A stretch of 64,000 nucleotides of DNA from JAVWIF01 sp036639635 (GCA_036639635.1 JAVWIF010000003.1:20886-84885), one strand, 5' to 3'; positions 7,847 to 17,548 are shown, counted from the first letter of the stretch. The notes: generated from the letters alone by a model not told the origin. Program-made: numbers and translations.

Positions 7847-9589
7847 TTATTTTTTAGCAAGTTCAATATGCAATTCTTGTAACTGGTCACTTTTTACACT
7901 GCTTGGTGCCTCACTCATTAAATCAGAAGCACTTGCAGTTTTTGGAAATGCAACAACATCACGAATATTATCGGTACCCGCAAGTAACATAACCAAACGT
8001 TCTAGACCAATTCCTACTCCTCCATGCGGTGGAGTTCCATACTTAAAGGCATCAATGAACCAACCAAACTTCATATTTGCTTCTTCTTGACTCATTCCAA
8101 TTGCTTCAAATACTTTCTTTTGTAAATCTTGGTCATGAATACGAATAGAACCACTTAACAATTCATACCCATTTAATACTAAATCGTAAGCACGTGAATA
8201 ACAATTTTCTTGATCGTTTAATAATTTATCAACATCTTCTAAATTAGGAGACGTAAATGGATGATGAGCTGCTACATATCGTTTTTCTTCTTCAACATAT
8301 TCAAACATTGGAAAATTTGTTACCCAAAGAAACTTGTATTGTGTCTCATCAATTAAGGATAAATCATGACCTAATTTATTTCGCAATGCTCCAAGAGCGC
8401 TTTGCGCTACTTTTTTCTTATCTGCAATCATAAATAGTAAGTCGCCTTGTTCAATTGTTAAAGCATTTTGTAAAGCAAGTTTTTCTTGTTCACTAACAAC
8501 TTTGCTAATTGAACCGCTCCATTCATTATTAGATAGCTTTAAATAAGCCAATGCTTTTGCACCATAGACTTTCACAAACTCTTGTAATTTATCTAAGTCT
8601 TTACGTGAAAACTTAGCAGCTCCATCTTTTACTAGCATGGCTTGAACGACACCTTGATTGGTAATCACATCTTGAAACACTTTAAATTCGCTATCTTTAA
8701 AGATTGAAGAAACATTAGATAATTCCATCCCAAAGCGAAGATCTGGTTTATCACTACCAAAACGTTCCATACATGCCGTGTAAGGAATACGCATAAATGA
8801 AGATAGTTCCACATCTTTTATTTCCTTAAATATTTTCTTCATTAAATTCTCTGTTACATTCCAAACATCTTCTTCTTCAACAAAGCTCATTTCAATATCT
8901 ATTTGTGAAAACTCTGGTTGACGATCTGCTCGTAAGTCTTCATCACGAAAACAACGAGCTATTTGAAAATACTTATCCATTCCTCCAACCATTAACAATT
9001 GTTTATATAATTGTGGAGATTGTGGTAAGGCATAAAACTCTCCTTCACTTAAGCGACTAGGAACAAGATAGTCACGTGCTCCTTCTGGTGTTGATTTACA
9101 AAGGATTGGTGTTTCTACTTCAATAAATCCTTGATCAGATAAATAGTTACGTATTAACATCGTTACTTTATGACGCAATATTAAGTTATTCTGTAAACAA
9201 CTTCTCCGTAAATCTAAATAGCGGTATTTTAATCGTGTATCTTCTAAGGCATCTGTTTCATCGGCAATAATTAATGGTGTTGTTTCTGCAGTATTTAAAA
9301 TACTTACACTTTCTACTTTTATTTCAATGTCCCCAGTTGATAATTTTGGGTTCTTATCCTTACGTTCAACTACAGTTCCACTCACTCGCAAAACATATTC
9401 ATTACGTACTTCTTTAATTTGTTGCGCCATTTCTTCATCAAAAACAAGTTGTGTAATGCCACTACGATCACGCAAATCAATAAATACTAAAGCGCCAAAA
9501 TTACGTCGTTTTGCGACCCAACCATCAAGTGTTACTTTGGAATTAATATCACTACTTCTTAATTCCCCATTTGTATGTGTTCTTTTCAT
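7847..9589 (-). CDS. aspS: Aspartyl-tRNA synthetase
   Basis: Class II synthetase charging tRNA-Asp. About 580 residues with the N-terminal OB anticodon-binding domain (LDGWVAKRRNFGALVFIDLRDRSG), the class II motif 2 FRDEDLRADRQPEFSQID and motif 3 GIGLERLVMLL near the C terminus; the bacterial GAD insertion lies between. The second of two adjacent ATGs is chosen because AGGAG lies 6 bases before it and only 3 before the first (9592). It follows hisS with a 9-base gap and shares the T-box leader upstream of hisS. Confidence 0.97.
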   Translation of the reverse strand: MKRTHTNGELRSSDINSKVTLDGWVAKRRNFGALVFIDLRDRSGITQLVFDEEMAQQIKEVRNEYVLRVSGTVVERKDKNPKLSTGDIEIKVESVSILNTAETTPLIIADETDALEDTRLKYRYLDLRRSCLQNNLILRHKVTMLIRNYLSDQGFIEVETPILCKSTPEGARDYLVPSRLSEGEFYALPQSPQLYKQLLMVGGMDKYFQIARCFRDEDLRADRQPEFSQIDIEMSFVEEEDVWNVTENLMKKIFKEIKDVELSSFMRIPYTACMERFGSDKPDLRFGMELSNVSSIFKDSEFKVFQDVITNQGVVQAMLVKDGAAKFSRKDLDKLQEFVKVYGAKALAYLKLSNNEWSGSISKVVSEQEKLALQNALTIEQGDLLFMIADKKKVAQSALGALRNKLGHDLSLIDETQYKFLWVTNFPMFEYVEEEKRYVAAHHPFTSPNLEDVDKLLNDQENCYSRAYDLVLNGYELLSGSIRIHDQDLQKKVFEAIGMSQEEANMKFGWFIDAFKYGTPPHGGVGIGLERLVMLLAGTDNIRDVVAFPKTASASDLMSEAPSSVKSDQLQELHIELAKK

Positions 9590-9598
9590 CATATTCTC

Positions 9599-10936
9599 CT
9601 AATCATGGTGTTCGCAGGTACAGTTTTCTTCACCACAAGAACAAACATGTTCTTCACTAGTTTCCTCAAACATCTTATCCATACCTTCTATTACTTCTTC
9701 TAATTTAACAACTACCTGTGTTTGTTCTGCAATGTTTTTAATCGTTAAAACACCTTGTTCAACATCTTTTTCACCTATGATAATCGCAGCTTTAGCATGT
9801 TTACGCTCTACTGTTTTAAACTGTGCTTTAAAGGAACGATCAAGATAATCCATATCTGAACAATATCCATTTGCACGTAGTTGAGTAACAATTTGTAATG
9901 CTACATTACGTACTTTTGGAGACAAACATAAAACATAAGCATCAAGTTCTTGTTTTTCTTCTAAATCAATCCCCTCACTATTACAAGCTATCAAGAGACG
10001 TTCTAAACCAAGTGCCCAACCAATTCCACTCATTTCTTTAGGACCACCAAAGTATTCTACTAAGCCATCATAACGACCTCCAGCAAATACAGTTGATTGT
10101 GCACCCATATCTTTATTAACAGAAACTACTTCAAATACCGTGTGCGTATAATAATCTAATCCACGTACTAATTTATCATCCACTTCATATGGAATGTTAA
10201 GTGTATCTAATCCCGCTAATACATCTTGAAAATAAGCTTTACTTTCTTCGTTTAAATAATCATGCATTTTAGGTACTGATTTCATAATTGGTAAATCATG
10301 ATCTACTTTACAATCTAAAATACGTAATGGATTTTGAACATAACGACGTTGACAATCAGGACACATGCTTTGAATATCTGCTTTAAAATGGTCTTTTAAT
10401 GCAGTTCGATAAGCATCTCTAGAATCGTCATCTCCTAATGTATTAATAAGTACTTTCATATCTTTTAAACCAAGTGCAGATACGAATGAATATCCTAGTG
10501 CAATCGTTTCAACATCTAAATAAGCACTCTTAGCACCTATTACTTCAACTCCAAATTGATGAAAGATACGCATTCTTCCTTTTTGTGGACGTTCATGACG
10601 ACATTGTGGACCTACGTAGTACATTTTTGCAGGTAAGTCAGCATTCCCATACATTTTATGTTCTACAAATGCACGAGCAACTCCTGCAGTGCTTTCAGGA
10701 CGTAATGTTAAAGAAGTATCACTATTTGCTAATTGAAATGTGTACATTTCTTTATTTACCATATCACTTGAATCATTTCCTCTTTTAAATACATTTGTAT
10801 GTTCAAATATTGGTGTACGAATTTCTTGGTAATTATAAACATATGTAAATTGTCTAATTAACTCTTCTAAACGATGCCATTTACTAATTTCATTTGGTAA
10901 TATGTCTTGGGTTCCTCTTGGTACTTGATAATTCAT
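9599..10936 (-). CDS. hisS: Histidyl-tRNA synthetase with Cys/His-rich tail
   Basis: Class II synthetase charging tRNA-His. The 445-residue product shows RGTQDILP at the N terminus, LRPESTAGVAR (motif 2 region), RGLDYYTHTVFEV (HisA motif) and GIGWALGLERLL (motif 3). It exceeds typical HisRS by ~20 residues because of a C-terminal tail with CSC and CTC pairs and two His (VCSCGEENCTCEHHD), which is absent from the Bacillus enzyme. First gene of hisS-aspS, downstream of a T-box leader, so expression responds to uncharged tRNA. Confidence 0.96.
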   Translation of the reverse strand: MNYQVPRGTQDILPNEISKWHRLEELIRQFTYVYNYQEIRTPIFEHTNVFKRGNDSSDMVNKEMYTFQLANSDTSLTLRPESTAGVARAFVEHKMYGNADLPAKMYYVGPQCRHERPQKGRMRIFHQFGVEVIGAKSAYLDVETIALGYSFVSALGLKDMKVLINTLGDDDSRDAYRTALKDHFKADIQSMCPDCQRRYVQNPLRILDCKVDHDLPIMKSVPKMHDYLNEESKAYFQDVLAGLDTLNIPYEVDDKLVRGLDYYTHTVFEVVSVNKDMGAQSTVFAGGRYDGLVEYFGGPKEMSGIGWALGLERLLIACNSEGIDLEEKQELDAYVLCLSPKVRNVALQIVTQLRANGYCSDMDYLDRSFKAQFKTVERKHAKAAIIIGEKDVEQGVLTIKNIAEQTQVVVKLEEVIEGMDKMFEETSEEHVCSCGEENCTCEHHD

Positions 10937-10970
10937 GATAAATCCTCCTTTATATTTCTTTTATAACCAC

Positions 10971-11185
10971 AAAAAAACGTCCTACATAAGGACGTTATGA
11001 ACGCGGTACCACCTTACTTCATCTAAAAAGATGCAGCTTTTCCTTTTAACGCAAGGGTGTTTTACGATTATCATTTTGTGATAATACCTCAAAAGTGTCC
11101 TATCATAACTTTTTTGTGAAAACTCTCAGCATTTGTTTTCTTCTCTTTACCAAAACTCATTATCATAGCTCTTTCTCATCGGATT
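10971..11185 (-). promoter_or_regulatory. T-box leader of hisS-aspS
   Basis: tRNA-sensing T-box riboswitch. The conserved T-box sequence GGTGGTACCGCG is on the minus strand at 11002-11013, followed by a terminator (AACGTCCT / AGGACGTT, T run 10971-10977). The promoter is TTGACA (11215-11220), 17-base spacer, TAAACT (11192-11197). Stem I closes through GGTAAT / ATTATC. Aligning with the leuS and tyrS leaders of this window places the specifier at GAC (11097-11099, Asp), with A after it as in the other two; a CAC (His) reading overlapping it by one base is the alternative. Confidence 0.93.
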
Positions 11186-11229
11186 ACCTATAGTTTACTC
11201 ATCTTCTTCTTATTTGTCAATATCAAATA

Positions 11230-11258
11230 AGAAAAAAGGAATGCTTGCACATTCCCAA
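11230..11258 (-). terminator. Terminator after yebC
   Basis: Minus-strand hairpin GGAATG / CATTCC with a 6-base loop followed by TTTTTT just after the yebC stop codon. Confidence 0.8.
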
Positions 11259-11264
11259 TGATTA

Positions 11265-11999
11265 CTATTTTCCTTCTTCGATATTTTCAACATTATGATA
11301 CACTTGTTGCACATCATCAACATCATCCAACAAGGTTATTAATCGTTGAAATAATGTTAAATCTTCGCCTTCTAAACTAATGTATTCATTTGGTATCATT
11401 GTATTTTCTAATACTTGAAACTCTACTTCTGGTAGAAGCGTTTCAATTGCTTCTTTTGCTTTGTTTAAATCTGTTGGCTCTACGCTAATATTCATCATAC
11501 CATCATTAACTTCAAGATCGCGCAACTCTACATCTCCACCAATTAAAGCATCCATCATTGCTTCTTCATCATCATATTCAATAACAATTACACCAGTGTG
11601 CACATAGTTAAAAGAAACTGAACCTTCTACACCAAGCTTACTATGAGATTTATTAAAACAAGCACGTAAATCTGCAATCGTACGGTTGGCATTATCTGTT
11701 AAACAATCAATAATAACAGTTGCCCCTCCGTTTGATCCAAACCCTTCATATGTAGCAGCTGAATAGTTTTCACCAGTACCACCTTTTGCTTTTTCAATTG
11801 CTCTTTTAATAACGTCAGCAGGTACTTGGTTTGCTTTTGCGCGTTCAATTACTTTCTTCAATGACATATTCATATCAGGATCAGGAACACCAGCTTTCGC
11901 TGCCATTAAAATTTCTTTTCCAAAACGAGAATATACTTTTGCTTTTGCATTTGCTGTTTTTTGCATTGATGCAGCTCTTACTTCAAAATGTCTACCCAT
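11265..11999 (-). CDS. yebC: YebC/PmpR-TACO1 family protein
   Basis: Conserved YebC/TACO1 family protein, reported in different bacteria as a DNA-binding regulator and as a translation factor that relieves ribosome stalling. The 244-residue product starts MGRHFEVRAASMQKTANAK and contains the hallmark NANRTIADLRACFNKSHSKLG segment and acidic C-terminal end (LTLFQRLITLLDDVDDVQQVYHN). It is flanked by the hisS and leuS units and ends with its own terminator, so is probably monocistronic. Confidence 0.93.
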   Translation of the reverse strand: MGRHFEVRAASMQKTANAKAKVYSRFGKEILMAAKAGVPDPDMNMSLKKVIERAKANQVPADVIKRAIEKAKGGTGENYSAATYEGFGSNGGATVIIDCLTDNANRTIADLRACFNKSHSKLGVEGSVSFNYVHTGVIVIEYDDEEAMMDALIGGDVELRDLEVNDGMMNISVEPTDLNKAKEAIETLLPEVEFQVLENTMIPNEYISLEGEDLTLFQRLITLLDDVDDVQQVYHNVENIEEGK

Positions 12000-12070
12000 T
12001 TATATCACCTTCCAAATTTCCTTATTTAGTATAGCATAGTTACTGATTTAAACGCAAATTTTTTATTTCA

Positions 12071-14470
12071 TTAATTTGCGACAATATTTACTACTTTTCC
12101 TTTCACAACGATTACTTTACGGATTGTTTTTCCTTCTAATTGCGCAGCAACAGAAGCTATCTTCATTGCTTCTTCTTTTAAGTTATCTTCAGAAGTTCCC
12201 GCTTCTACACTAAACTTACCACGTAGTTTTCCATTAACTTGAACAATAACATCAAGTACGTCTTCTACTAACATTGCCTCATCATATACAGGCCAAGGTG
12301 CATAGGTAATACTTTCTTTACTATGGAATACATTTGCCCATAATTCTTCTCCAATATGTGGTGCAAAACAAGCAAACATCTTTATAAATCCTTTTGCATA
12401 TTCAATATAGAACGTATCGCTTTTATAGCATTCATTAACAAAAATCATCATAGCAGAAATTGCTGTATTTAAGTTTAATGTTTGCACATCATTACTAACT
12501 TTTTTAACCGTAGCATGATAAATTTTATCAAGTTTTCCATCATTAGTTGTTGTTATTTTATCATATTCCGTATATAAACGAACAACACGATCAATCCACT
12601 TACGTGCACCATCAAGTCCATTGGTGTTCCAAGGAAGCGCAGCTTCTAAAGGTCCCATAAACATTTCATAAATACGAAGTGCATCAGCACCATGAGTGAC
12701 AACAATTTCATCAGGGTTTACAACATTTCCTCTTGATTTTGACATTTTTTCATTATTTTCACCAAGAATCATACCTTGATGGAATAGTTTTCCAAACGGT
12801 TCTTTTGTTGGAACAACACCACAATCATAAAGCACTTTATGCCAAAAACGTGCATATAATAAATGAAGTACCGCATGTTCTGCCCCACCAACATATAAGT
12901 CTACCGGCAACCATTGTTTTAATAATTCAGGATCGGCAATGGCATCCTGGTTCTTAGGATCGATATAACGTAAATAATACCAACAGCTTCCTGCCCATTG
13001 AGGCATTGTATTTGTCTCTCTTTTTCCTTTTACACCATCAATTTCAACATGTAACCAATCTTCACAATGAGCAAGTGGCGATTCTCCATTACCCGTTGGT
13101 TTAAAGTTTCGTGTTTCTGGTAATTCTAATGGAAGTTCTTCAAGTGCTACACTTCTTGTAGTACCATCTTCCATTTGAATAATGGGAATTGGTTCTCCCC
13201 AATAACGTTGTCTAGAAAATAACCAATCACGTAATTTATAAGTTGTTTTTGCACAACCACAGTGATGTTCTTCTAACCAAGCAATCATCGTAGTAATACC
13301 ATCTTTTTTATCCATACCATTTAAAAAATCAGAGTTTATATGCAATCCATCTTCAATAAATGGTGCTTCCTCAATATTTCCACCAGCGAGTACTGGAATA
13401 ATATCAATTCCAAATTTTTTCGCAAATTCATAATCACGTGTATCGTGAGCAGGGACTGCCATGATAGCTCCACTACCATAACTAGCAAGTACATAATCAG
13501 ATATCCATATTGGTATCTCTTTTCCATTAACAGGATTAATAGCATAAGCGCCAGTAAATACACCAGTTTTATCTTTGTTTAATTCTGTACGTTCCATATC
13601 TGATTTTGTGGCACATGATTGTTGATATGCTTTGATTTGTTCAATTTGTTGTGCACTAGCAATTGCTTCTACATAAGGGTGTTCTGGTGACATTACGCAA
13701 TAAGTGGCACCAAACAAGGTATCACAACGTGTTGTAAATACTGTAAATTCTTTGTTTGTATCTTTTATTTTAAAATTAACATTCGCTCCAACAGATTTAC
13801 CAATCCAATTGATTTGCATTTCTTTTGTAGAAGCAGGCCAATCACAAAGGTCTAAATCTTCCAATAAACGTTCTGCATATTCCGTTATTTTTAATACCCA
13901 TTGACGCATTGGTTTACGTATAACACTATATCCTCCACGCTCACTCTTTCCATCAATGACTTCTTCATTTGCTAAAACAGTACCCAATTCAGGACACCAG
14001 TTTACAGGAATTTCATCAACATAAGCCAATCCTTTGTTATAAAGTTGTAAAAATATCCACTGTGTCCATTTATAATAATCTTTATCAGTTGTAGAGATTT
14101 CACGATCCCAATCATAAGAAAAACCTAATGCTTGGATTTGTTCACGGAAGTGATCAATATTTTTTTTCGTGAATTCTGCTGGATGATTACCAGTCTGTAT
14201 TGCAAATTGTTCGGCAGGCAAGCCAAATGCATCCCATCCCATTGGATGTAGTACATTAAAACCTTGCATACGTTTCATTCTAGCAAGTATATCAGTTGCT
14301 GTATAACCTTCAGGATGCCCTACATGTAATCCATTTCCACTTGGGTAAGGAAACATATCTAAAACATAACACTTAGGTTTTGAAAAGTCCCAAGTATCAC
14401 AAGCAAAAGTTTTGTTTTTCAACCAATATGCCTGCCATTTTTTTTCTACACTTTGATGATCATAGCTCAT
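12071..14470 (-). CDS. leuS: Leucyl-tRNA synthetase
   Basis: Class I synthetase for tRNA-Leu. The 799-residue product contains the HIGH-type motif FPYPSGNGLHVGHPEGY near residues 40-56, the CP1 editing domain (TTRCDTLFGATYCV; AVPAHDTRDYEFAKKF), the KMSKS loop (NEKMSKSRGN near 575-585) and the C-terminal anticodon-binding region. Length matches Firmicutes LeuRS. It starts after GGAGAAAAATT and is preceded by its own T-box leader. Confidence 0.97.
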   Translation of the reverse strand: MSYDHQSVEKKWQAYWLKNKTFACDTWDFSKPKCYVLDMFPYPSGNGLHVGHPEGYTATDILARMKRMQGFNVLHPMGWDAFGLPAEQFAIQTGNHPAEFTKKNIDHFREQIQALGFSYDWDREISTTDKDYYKWTQWIFLQLYNKGLAYVDEIPVNWCPELGTVLANEEVIDGKSERGGYSVIRKPMRQWVLKITEYAERLLEDLDLCDWPASTKEMQINWIGKSVGANVNFKIKDTNKEFTVFTTRCDTLFGATYCVMSPEHPYVEAIASAQQIEQIKAYQQSCATKSDMERTELNKDKTGVFTGAYAINPVNGKEIPIWISDYVLASYGSGAIMAVPAHDTRDYEFAKKFGIDIIPVLAGGNIEEAPFIEDGLHINSDFLNGMDKKDGITTMIAWLEEHHCGCAKTTYKLRDWLFSRQRYWGEPIPIIQMEDGTTRSVALEELPLELPETRNFKPTGNGESPLAHCEDWLHVEIDGVKGKRETNTMPQWAGSCWYYLRYIDPKNQDAIADPELLKQWLPVDLYVGGAEHAVLHLLYARFWHKVLYDCGVVPTKEPFGKLFHQGMILGENNEKMSKSRGNVVNPDEIVVTHGADALRIYEMFMGPLEAALPWNTNGLDGARKWIDRVVRLYTEYDKITTTNDGKLDKIYHATVKKVSNDVQTLNLNTAISAMMIFVNECYKSDTFYIEYAKGFIKMFACFAPHIGEELWANVFHSKESITYAPWPVYDEAMLVEDVLDVIVQVNGKLRGKFSVEAGTSEDNLKEEAMKIASVAAQLEGKTIRKVIVVKGKVVNIVAN

Positions 14471-14491
14471 AATTTTTCTCCTTTTAGATAT

Positions 14492-14711
14492 AAAAAAACG
14501 TCCATATCTAAGGACGTTTTAATTAACGCGGTACCACCTTAGTTCATTTATTAGCTAAATGCACTTCATTTCTTCTTAACGCGAAGTATTCGGATTTACA
14601 ATAAATCAAGCTCCTTAATAAGTTCCAAAGGTTCCTGTACTGATTTACACCAACCATCAGCTCGCTATAACATGGCACCACTTTGTACTACTTTAATTCA
14701 ACGCTTATCTG
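14492..14711 (-). promoter_or_regulatory. T-box leader of leuS
   Basis: T-box core GGTGGTACCGCG on the minus strand at 14527-14538, followed by the terminator AAACGTCC...GGACGTTT with T run at 14492-14498. Promoter TTGACA (14742-14747), 18-base spacer, TATACT (14718-14723). The basal stem I pairs AATAAA/AAGC with GCTTGATTTATT, putting CTT (14620-14622, a Leu codon followed by A) at the specifier position, consistent with the gene controlled. Confidence 0.93.
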
Positions 14712-14751
14712 TTTATTAGTATACCTAATAATGGGTTTGGTTGTCAATGTT

Positions 14752-14994
14752 TTACGTAAAAAACAAAAGATAACCAATTGCTATAATTACCACAACACTA
14801 AAGAGAACTGAATTTCCTATATCTTGTCCTTTTCTTTTCATGAGGTCAATTTGCATATAACTAACAAAACCATAAATAGCTAAAGCACCTACTTTCGCAA
14901 AGTTTTTCATGTGTGGAAAAAATAAAGAAATAACAAACATAATTAGTATCCCTACTACACCGATTATAACAAGAAAATTTTTCTTTTTTTTCAT
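14752..14994 (-). CDS. Small membrane protein of unknown function
   Basis: An 80-residue protein with three predicted transmembrane stretches (about 6-26, 32-48 and 62-79) and a short basic loop MKRKGQD between the second and third. I do not recognise the family. It is likely real: ribosome-binding site AGGTGATAAGAT before the ATG and a promoter TTGAAA (15037-15042), 17 bases, TATCCT (15014-15019). Its stop codon abuts the -35 of the leuS T-box promoter, so it may read into leuS. Confidence 0.6.
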   Translation of the reverse strand: MKKKKNFLVIIGVVGILIMFVISLFFPHMKNFAKVGALAIYGFVSYMQIDLMKRKGQDIGNSVLFSVVVIIAIGYLLFFT

Positions 14995-15318
14995 ATCTTA
15001 TCACCTGTCTTAAAGGATAACAGACTTCACATAAAATTTCAATTATTTCATACCAAAAGAAGCATTTAATTTCTAAATATATCATAAGAAAAAGACGTGC
15101 ATCACCACGTCTTTTTCAATTAGGTTATCGAAAGGAATTCGATATGAATACAAGAAATCGAAATGATGTGTTTTACAATAAAAGGAAGGATGTAAAGGAC
15201 ACAAAATTTCAAGCATATCATAATAGAGCCAGTATTATGATAATCGAAATAAGGTACTTATTTCTTGATTTAATAATAGCATTTATATCCATTCTTGTAA
15301 ACCCTTCCAAGTCAATTA
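14995..15318. other. Intergenic region with a terminator and a possible degraded small ORF
   Basis: Holds the promoter of the 80-residue gene (15014-15042) and a strong hairpin AAAAAGACGTG / CACGTCTTTTT (15088-15118) that terminates nfnB transcription. Between them and nfnB, the minus strand has an ATG at 15292 after GGAAGGG that encodes 24 residues with a hydrophobic end (MDINAIIKSRNKYL...) and stops at 15218; a second minus frame stays open afterwards to about 15085. No recognisable family; it may be a decayed small gene. Confidence 0.4.
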
Positions 15319-16704
15319 TTACTTATTTTGGATATATTCATCCATTGCTTTTGCAGCAGTTTTACCTGCTCCCATAGCAAGAATTACAGTAGCAGCACCA
15401 GTTACTGCATCTCCTCCAGCAAACACACCATCACGTGTTGTTTGACCGTTATCATCCGCAACTAAACAACCTTTACGATTTGTATCTAAATGTTTTGTAG
15501 TGGAACGAATGAGTGGGTTTGGTGATGTACCAATTGCCATAATCATACATTCTACATCAAGCACAAAATTACTTCCAGGCATTTCTACTGGACGTCGTCT
15601 TCCACTTTCATCAGGTTCCCCTAATTCCATTTTAACACATTCCATACCAGTAACCCAACCTTCATCATTTCCAAGTACACGTACAGGATTTGTTAACAGA
15701 TTAAAGATAATTCCCTCTTCCATAGCGTGTTCTACTTCTTCACGACGAGCTGGTAATTCTTCCATACTACGACGATATACAATGGTAACTTCTTCAACAC
15801 CTAGGCGTTTTGCACAACGTGCAGCATCCATGGCAACATTACCACCACCAACAATAACGGCTCTTTTAGGTCGTTGAATTGGTGTGTCAACACCCTCTTT
15901 ATAAGCTTTCATTAAGTTACAACGAGTTAAAAATTCATTCGCTGAATATACACCTTTTAAGTTTTCACCAGGCATATTCATAAAGTTAGGAAGACCTGCT
16001 CCACTACCAATAAAGACACTTTCATATCCTGCATCAAATAAATCATCAACAGATTCACTACGTCCAATGACCATATTTGTTTGAATATCTACACCCATTT
16101 GTTCTAAACCTTTAATCTCATTTTGAACAATTGCTTTTGGTAGTCTAAATTCTGGAATTCCATACATTAAAACACCACCAGCAACATGTAATGCCTCAAA
16201 AACAGATACTTGGTAACCTAGTTTTGCTAAATCTCCTGCACAAGTAAGACTCGCAGGACCTGCACCTACAATTGCTACTTTGTGTCCATTACTAGTAGGT
16301 TTTACAATTTCATCAACGACATTTTCACGATGCCAATCGGCTACAAAGCGTTCTAATCGTCCAATCGCAACTGCTTCGCCTTTAATACCACGAACACATT
16401 TTTGTTCACATTGTGTTTCCTGTGGACAAACACGACCACAAACAGCTGGTAAAGAACTTGTTTGATGAATGATTTGATAAGCTTTCTCAAACTCTCCATT
16501 TGTTACTTCTTTAATAAAATCAGGAATATTTACAGCAACAGGACATCCACTAATACATGGTTTTGTTGGACAATGAAGACAACGTGATGCCTCTTCCATC
16601 GCCATTTCTTTTGTATAGCCAAGTGTTACTTCATCAAAGTTATTTCTTCTTACTTCTCCATCTTGAATTGGCATTTCTATTTTTTTTAAGGACATATTAG
16701 GCAT
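15319..16704 (-). CDS. gltA: NADPH-dependent glutamate synthase small-subunit-like flavoprotein (NfnB/GltA)
   Basis: Flavoprotein of the GltD/NfnB/SudA family. The 461-residue product has the N-terminal cysteine cluster region (CLHCPTKPCISGCPV and CGRVCPQETQCEQKCVRG) for two [4Fe-4S] clusters, an FAD-binding GAGPASLTCAGDL motif, an NADPH-binding GGGNVAMDAARCAKRLG motif and a C-terminal GVFAGGDAVTGAATVI. It is 2 bases from the NfnA-like gene, and this pairing is characteristic of NADH-dependent ferredoxin:NADP oxidoreductase (Nfn), which couples NADH, NADPH and ferredoxin by electron bifurcation. A homotetrameric glutamate synthase role is the older annotation and cannot be excluded. Confidence 0.88.
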   Translation of the reverse strand: MPNMSLKKIEMPIQDGEVRRNNFDEVTLGYTKEMAMEEASRCLHCPTKPCISGCPVAVNIPDFIKEVTNGEFEKAYQIIHQTSSLPAVCGRVCPQETQCEQKCVRGIKGEAVAIGRLERFVADWHRENVVDEIVKPTSNGHKVAIVGAGPASLTCAGDLAKLGYQVSVFEALHVAGGVLMYGIPEFRLPKAIVQNEIKGLEQMGVDIQTNMVIGRSESVDDLFDAGYESVFIGSGAGLPNFMNMPGENLKGVYSANEFLTRCNLMKAYKEGVDTPIQRPKRAVIVGGGNVAMDAARCAKRLGVEEVTIVYRRSMEELPARREEVEHAMEEGIIFNLLTNPVRVLGNDEGWVTGMECVKMELGEPDESGRRRPVEMPGSNFVLDVECMIMAIGTSPNPLIRSTTKHLDTNRKGCLVADDNGQTTRDGVFAGGDAVTGAATVILAMGAGKTAAKAMDEYIQNK

Positions 16705-16705
16705 C

Positions 16706-17548
16706 TTAAGCTACCTCCTTATTCATTAAATTACAACCAGCTTCACGCTCATGTGCTTCAAAATCACGGTATGTAGCGCCTCTAGACATAGCTTCATCAA
16801 AATCTACTTCATGCCCATCAAAATCAGGCCCATCAACACATGCAAATTTTGTGACTCCTCCAACACTTAAACGACAACCCCCACACATGCCAGTTCCATC
16901 AATCATAATTGGATTCATACTAACAATCGTTTTAATGTTATATTTCTTTGTTAATTGACATACAAATTTCATCATAATAAGTGGTCCAATTGCAATTACT
17001 TCATCGAACTCTTCACCTTTTTGAATTAATTCTTCTAATACGTTTGTAACCAATCCTTTTGTTCCCGTACTTCCATCATCACTTACTAAATAAGAATGTG
17101 TACTTACTTTTTTGAAATCCTCTTCTAAGATAACTAACTCAGAATTTCTAAATCCAGTAATTACAGTAACATCTGTTCCATTGTCGAATAAAGCTTTGGC
17201 AGTAGGATAAGCAATTGCACATCCAACGCCTCCTCCAATAACACAAACTTTTTTCAATCCATCTACATGAGAAGGATTTCCTAAAGGTCCAACAAAATCT
17301 AAAATTTCATCGTTTACTTCCAATGTATTTAATAACATTGTCGTTTTACCAACAATTTGGAAAATAATCGTAATTGTTCCATTTAATCGATCATAGTCGG
17401 CAATTGTTAAAGGAATACGTTCCCCATTTTCATGAACACGAAGAATAATAAATTGACCAGCTGCCGCTTTTTTTGCGACTGCAGGTGCGTCAATTACCAT
17501 TTTTGTAACTGTTGGATTTAATATTTCTTTCTTTAAAATTTTATACAT
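16706..17548 (-). CDS. nfnA: Sulfide dehydrogenase / NfnA-like FAD/NAD-binding subunit
   Basis: PyrK-like electron-transfer subunit (280 residues) with an N-terminal FAD domain (RIPLTIADYD), an NAD-binding VCVIGGGVGCAIAYP segment (101-115) and a C-terminal [2Fe-2S] region DGTGMCGGC (Asp218, Cys222, Cys225) plus Cys237. The Asp plus three Cys ligand set is that known for NfnA/SudB, rather than the four-Cys set of PyrK, and no pyrD gene is nearby; both favour Nfn. It is the first gene of the pair, behind the promoter at 17612-17640. Confidence 0.87.
   Translation of the reverse strand: MYKILKKEILNPTVTKMVIDAPAVAKKAAAGQFIILRVHENGERIPLTIADYDRLNGTITIIFQIVGKTTMLLNTLEVNDEILDFVGPLGNPSHVDGLKKVCVIGGGVGCAIAYPTAKALFDNGTDVTVITGFRNSELVILEEDFKKVSTHSYLVSDDGSTGTKGLVTNVLEELIQKGEEFDEVIAIGPLIMMKFVCQLTKKYNIKTIVSMNPIMIDGTGMCGGCRLSVGGVTKFACVDGPDFDGHEVDFDEAMSRGATYRDFEAHEREAGCNLMNKEVA

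Noticed and set aside
15144..15377. Plus-strand ORF with AAAGGA upstream, 77 residues
   Set aside because: Its last third is antisense to the nfnB/gltA coding end and the protein has no recognisable pattern; the ribosome-binding site alone is not enough.
15500..15877. 125-residue plus-strand ORF antisense to gltA
   Set aside because: Shadow of the NfnB coding region.
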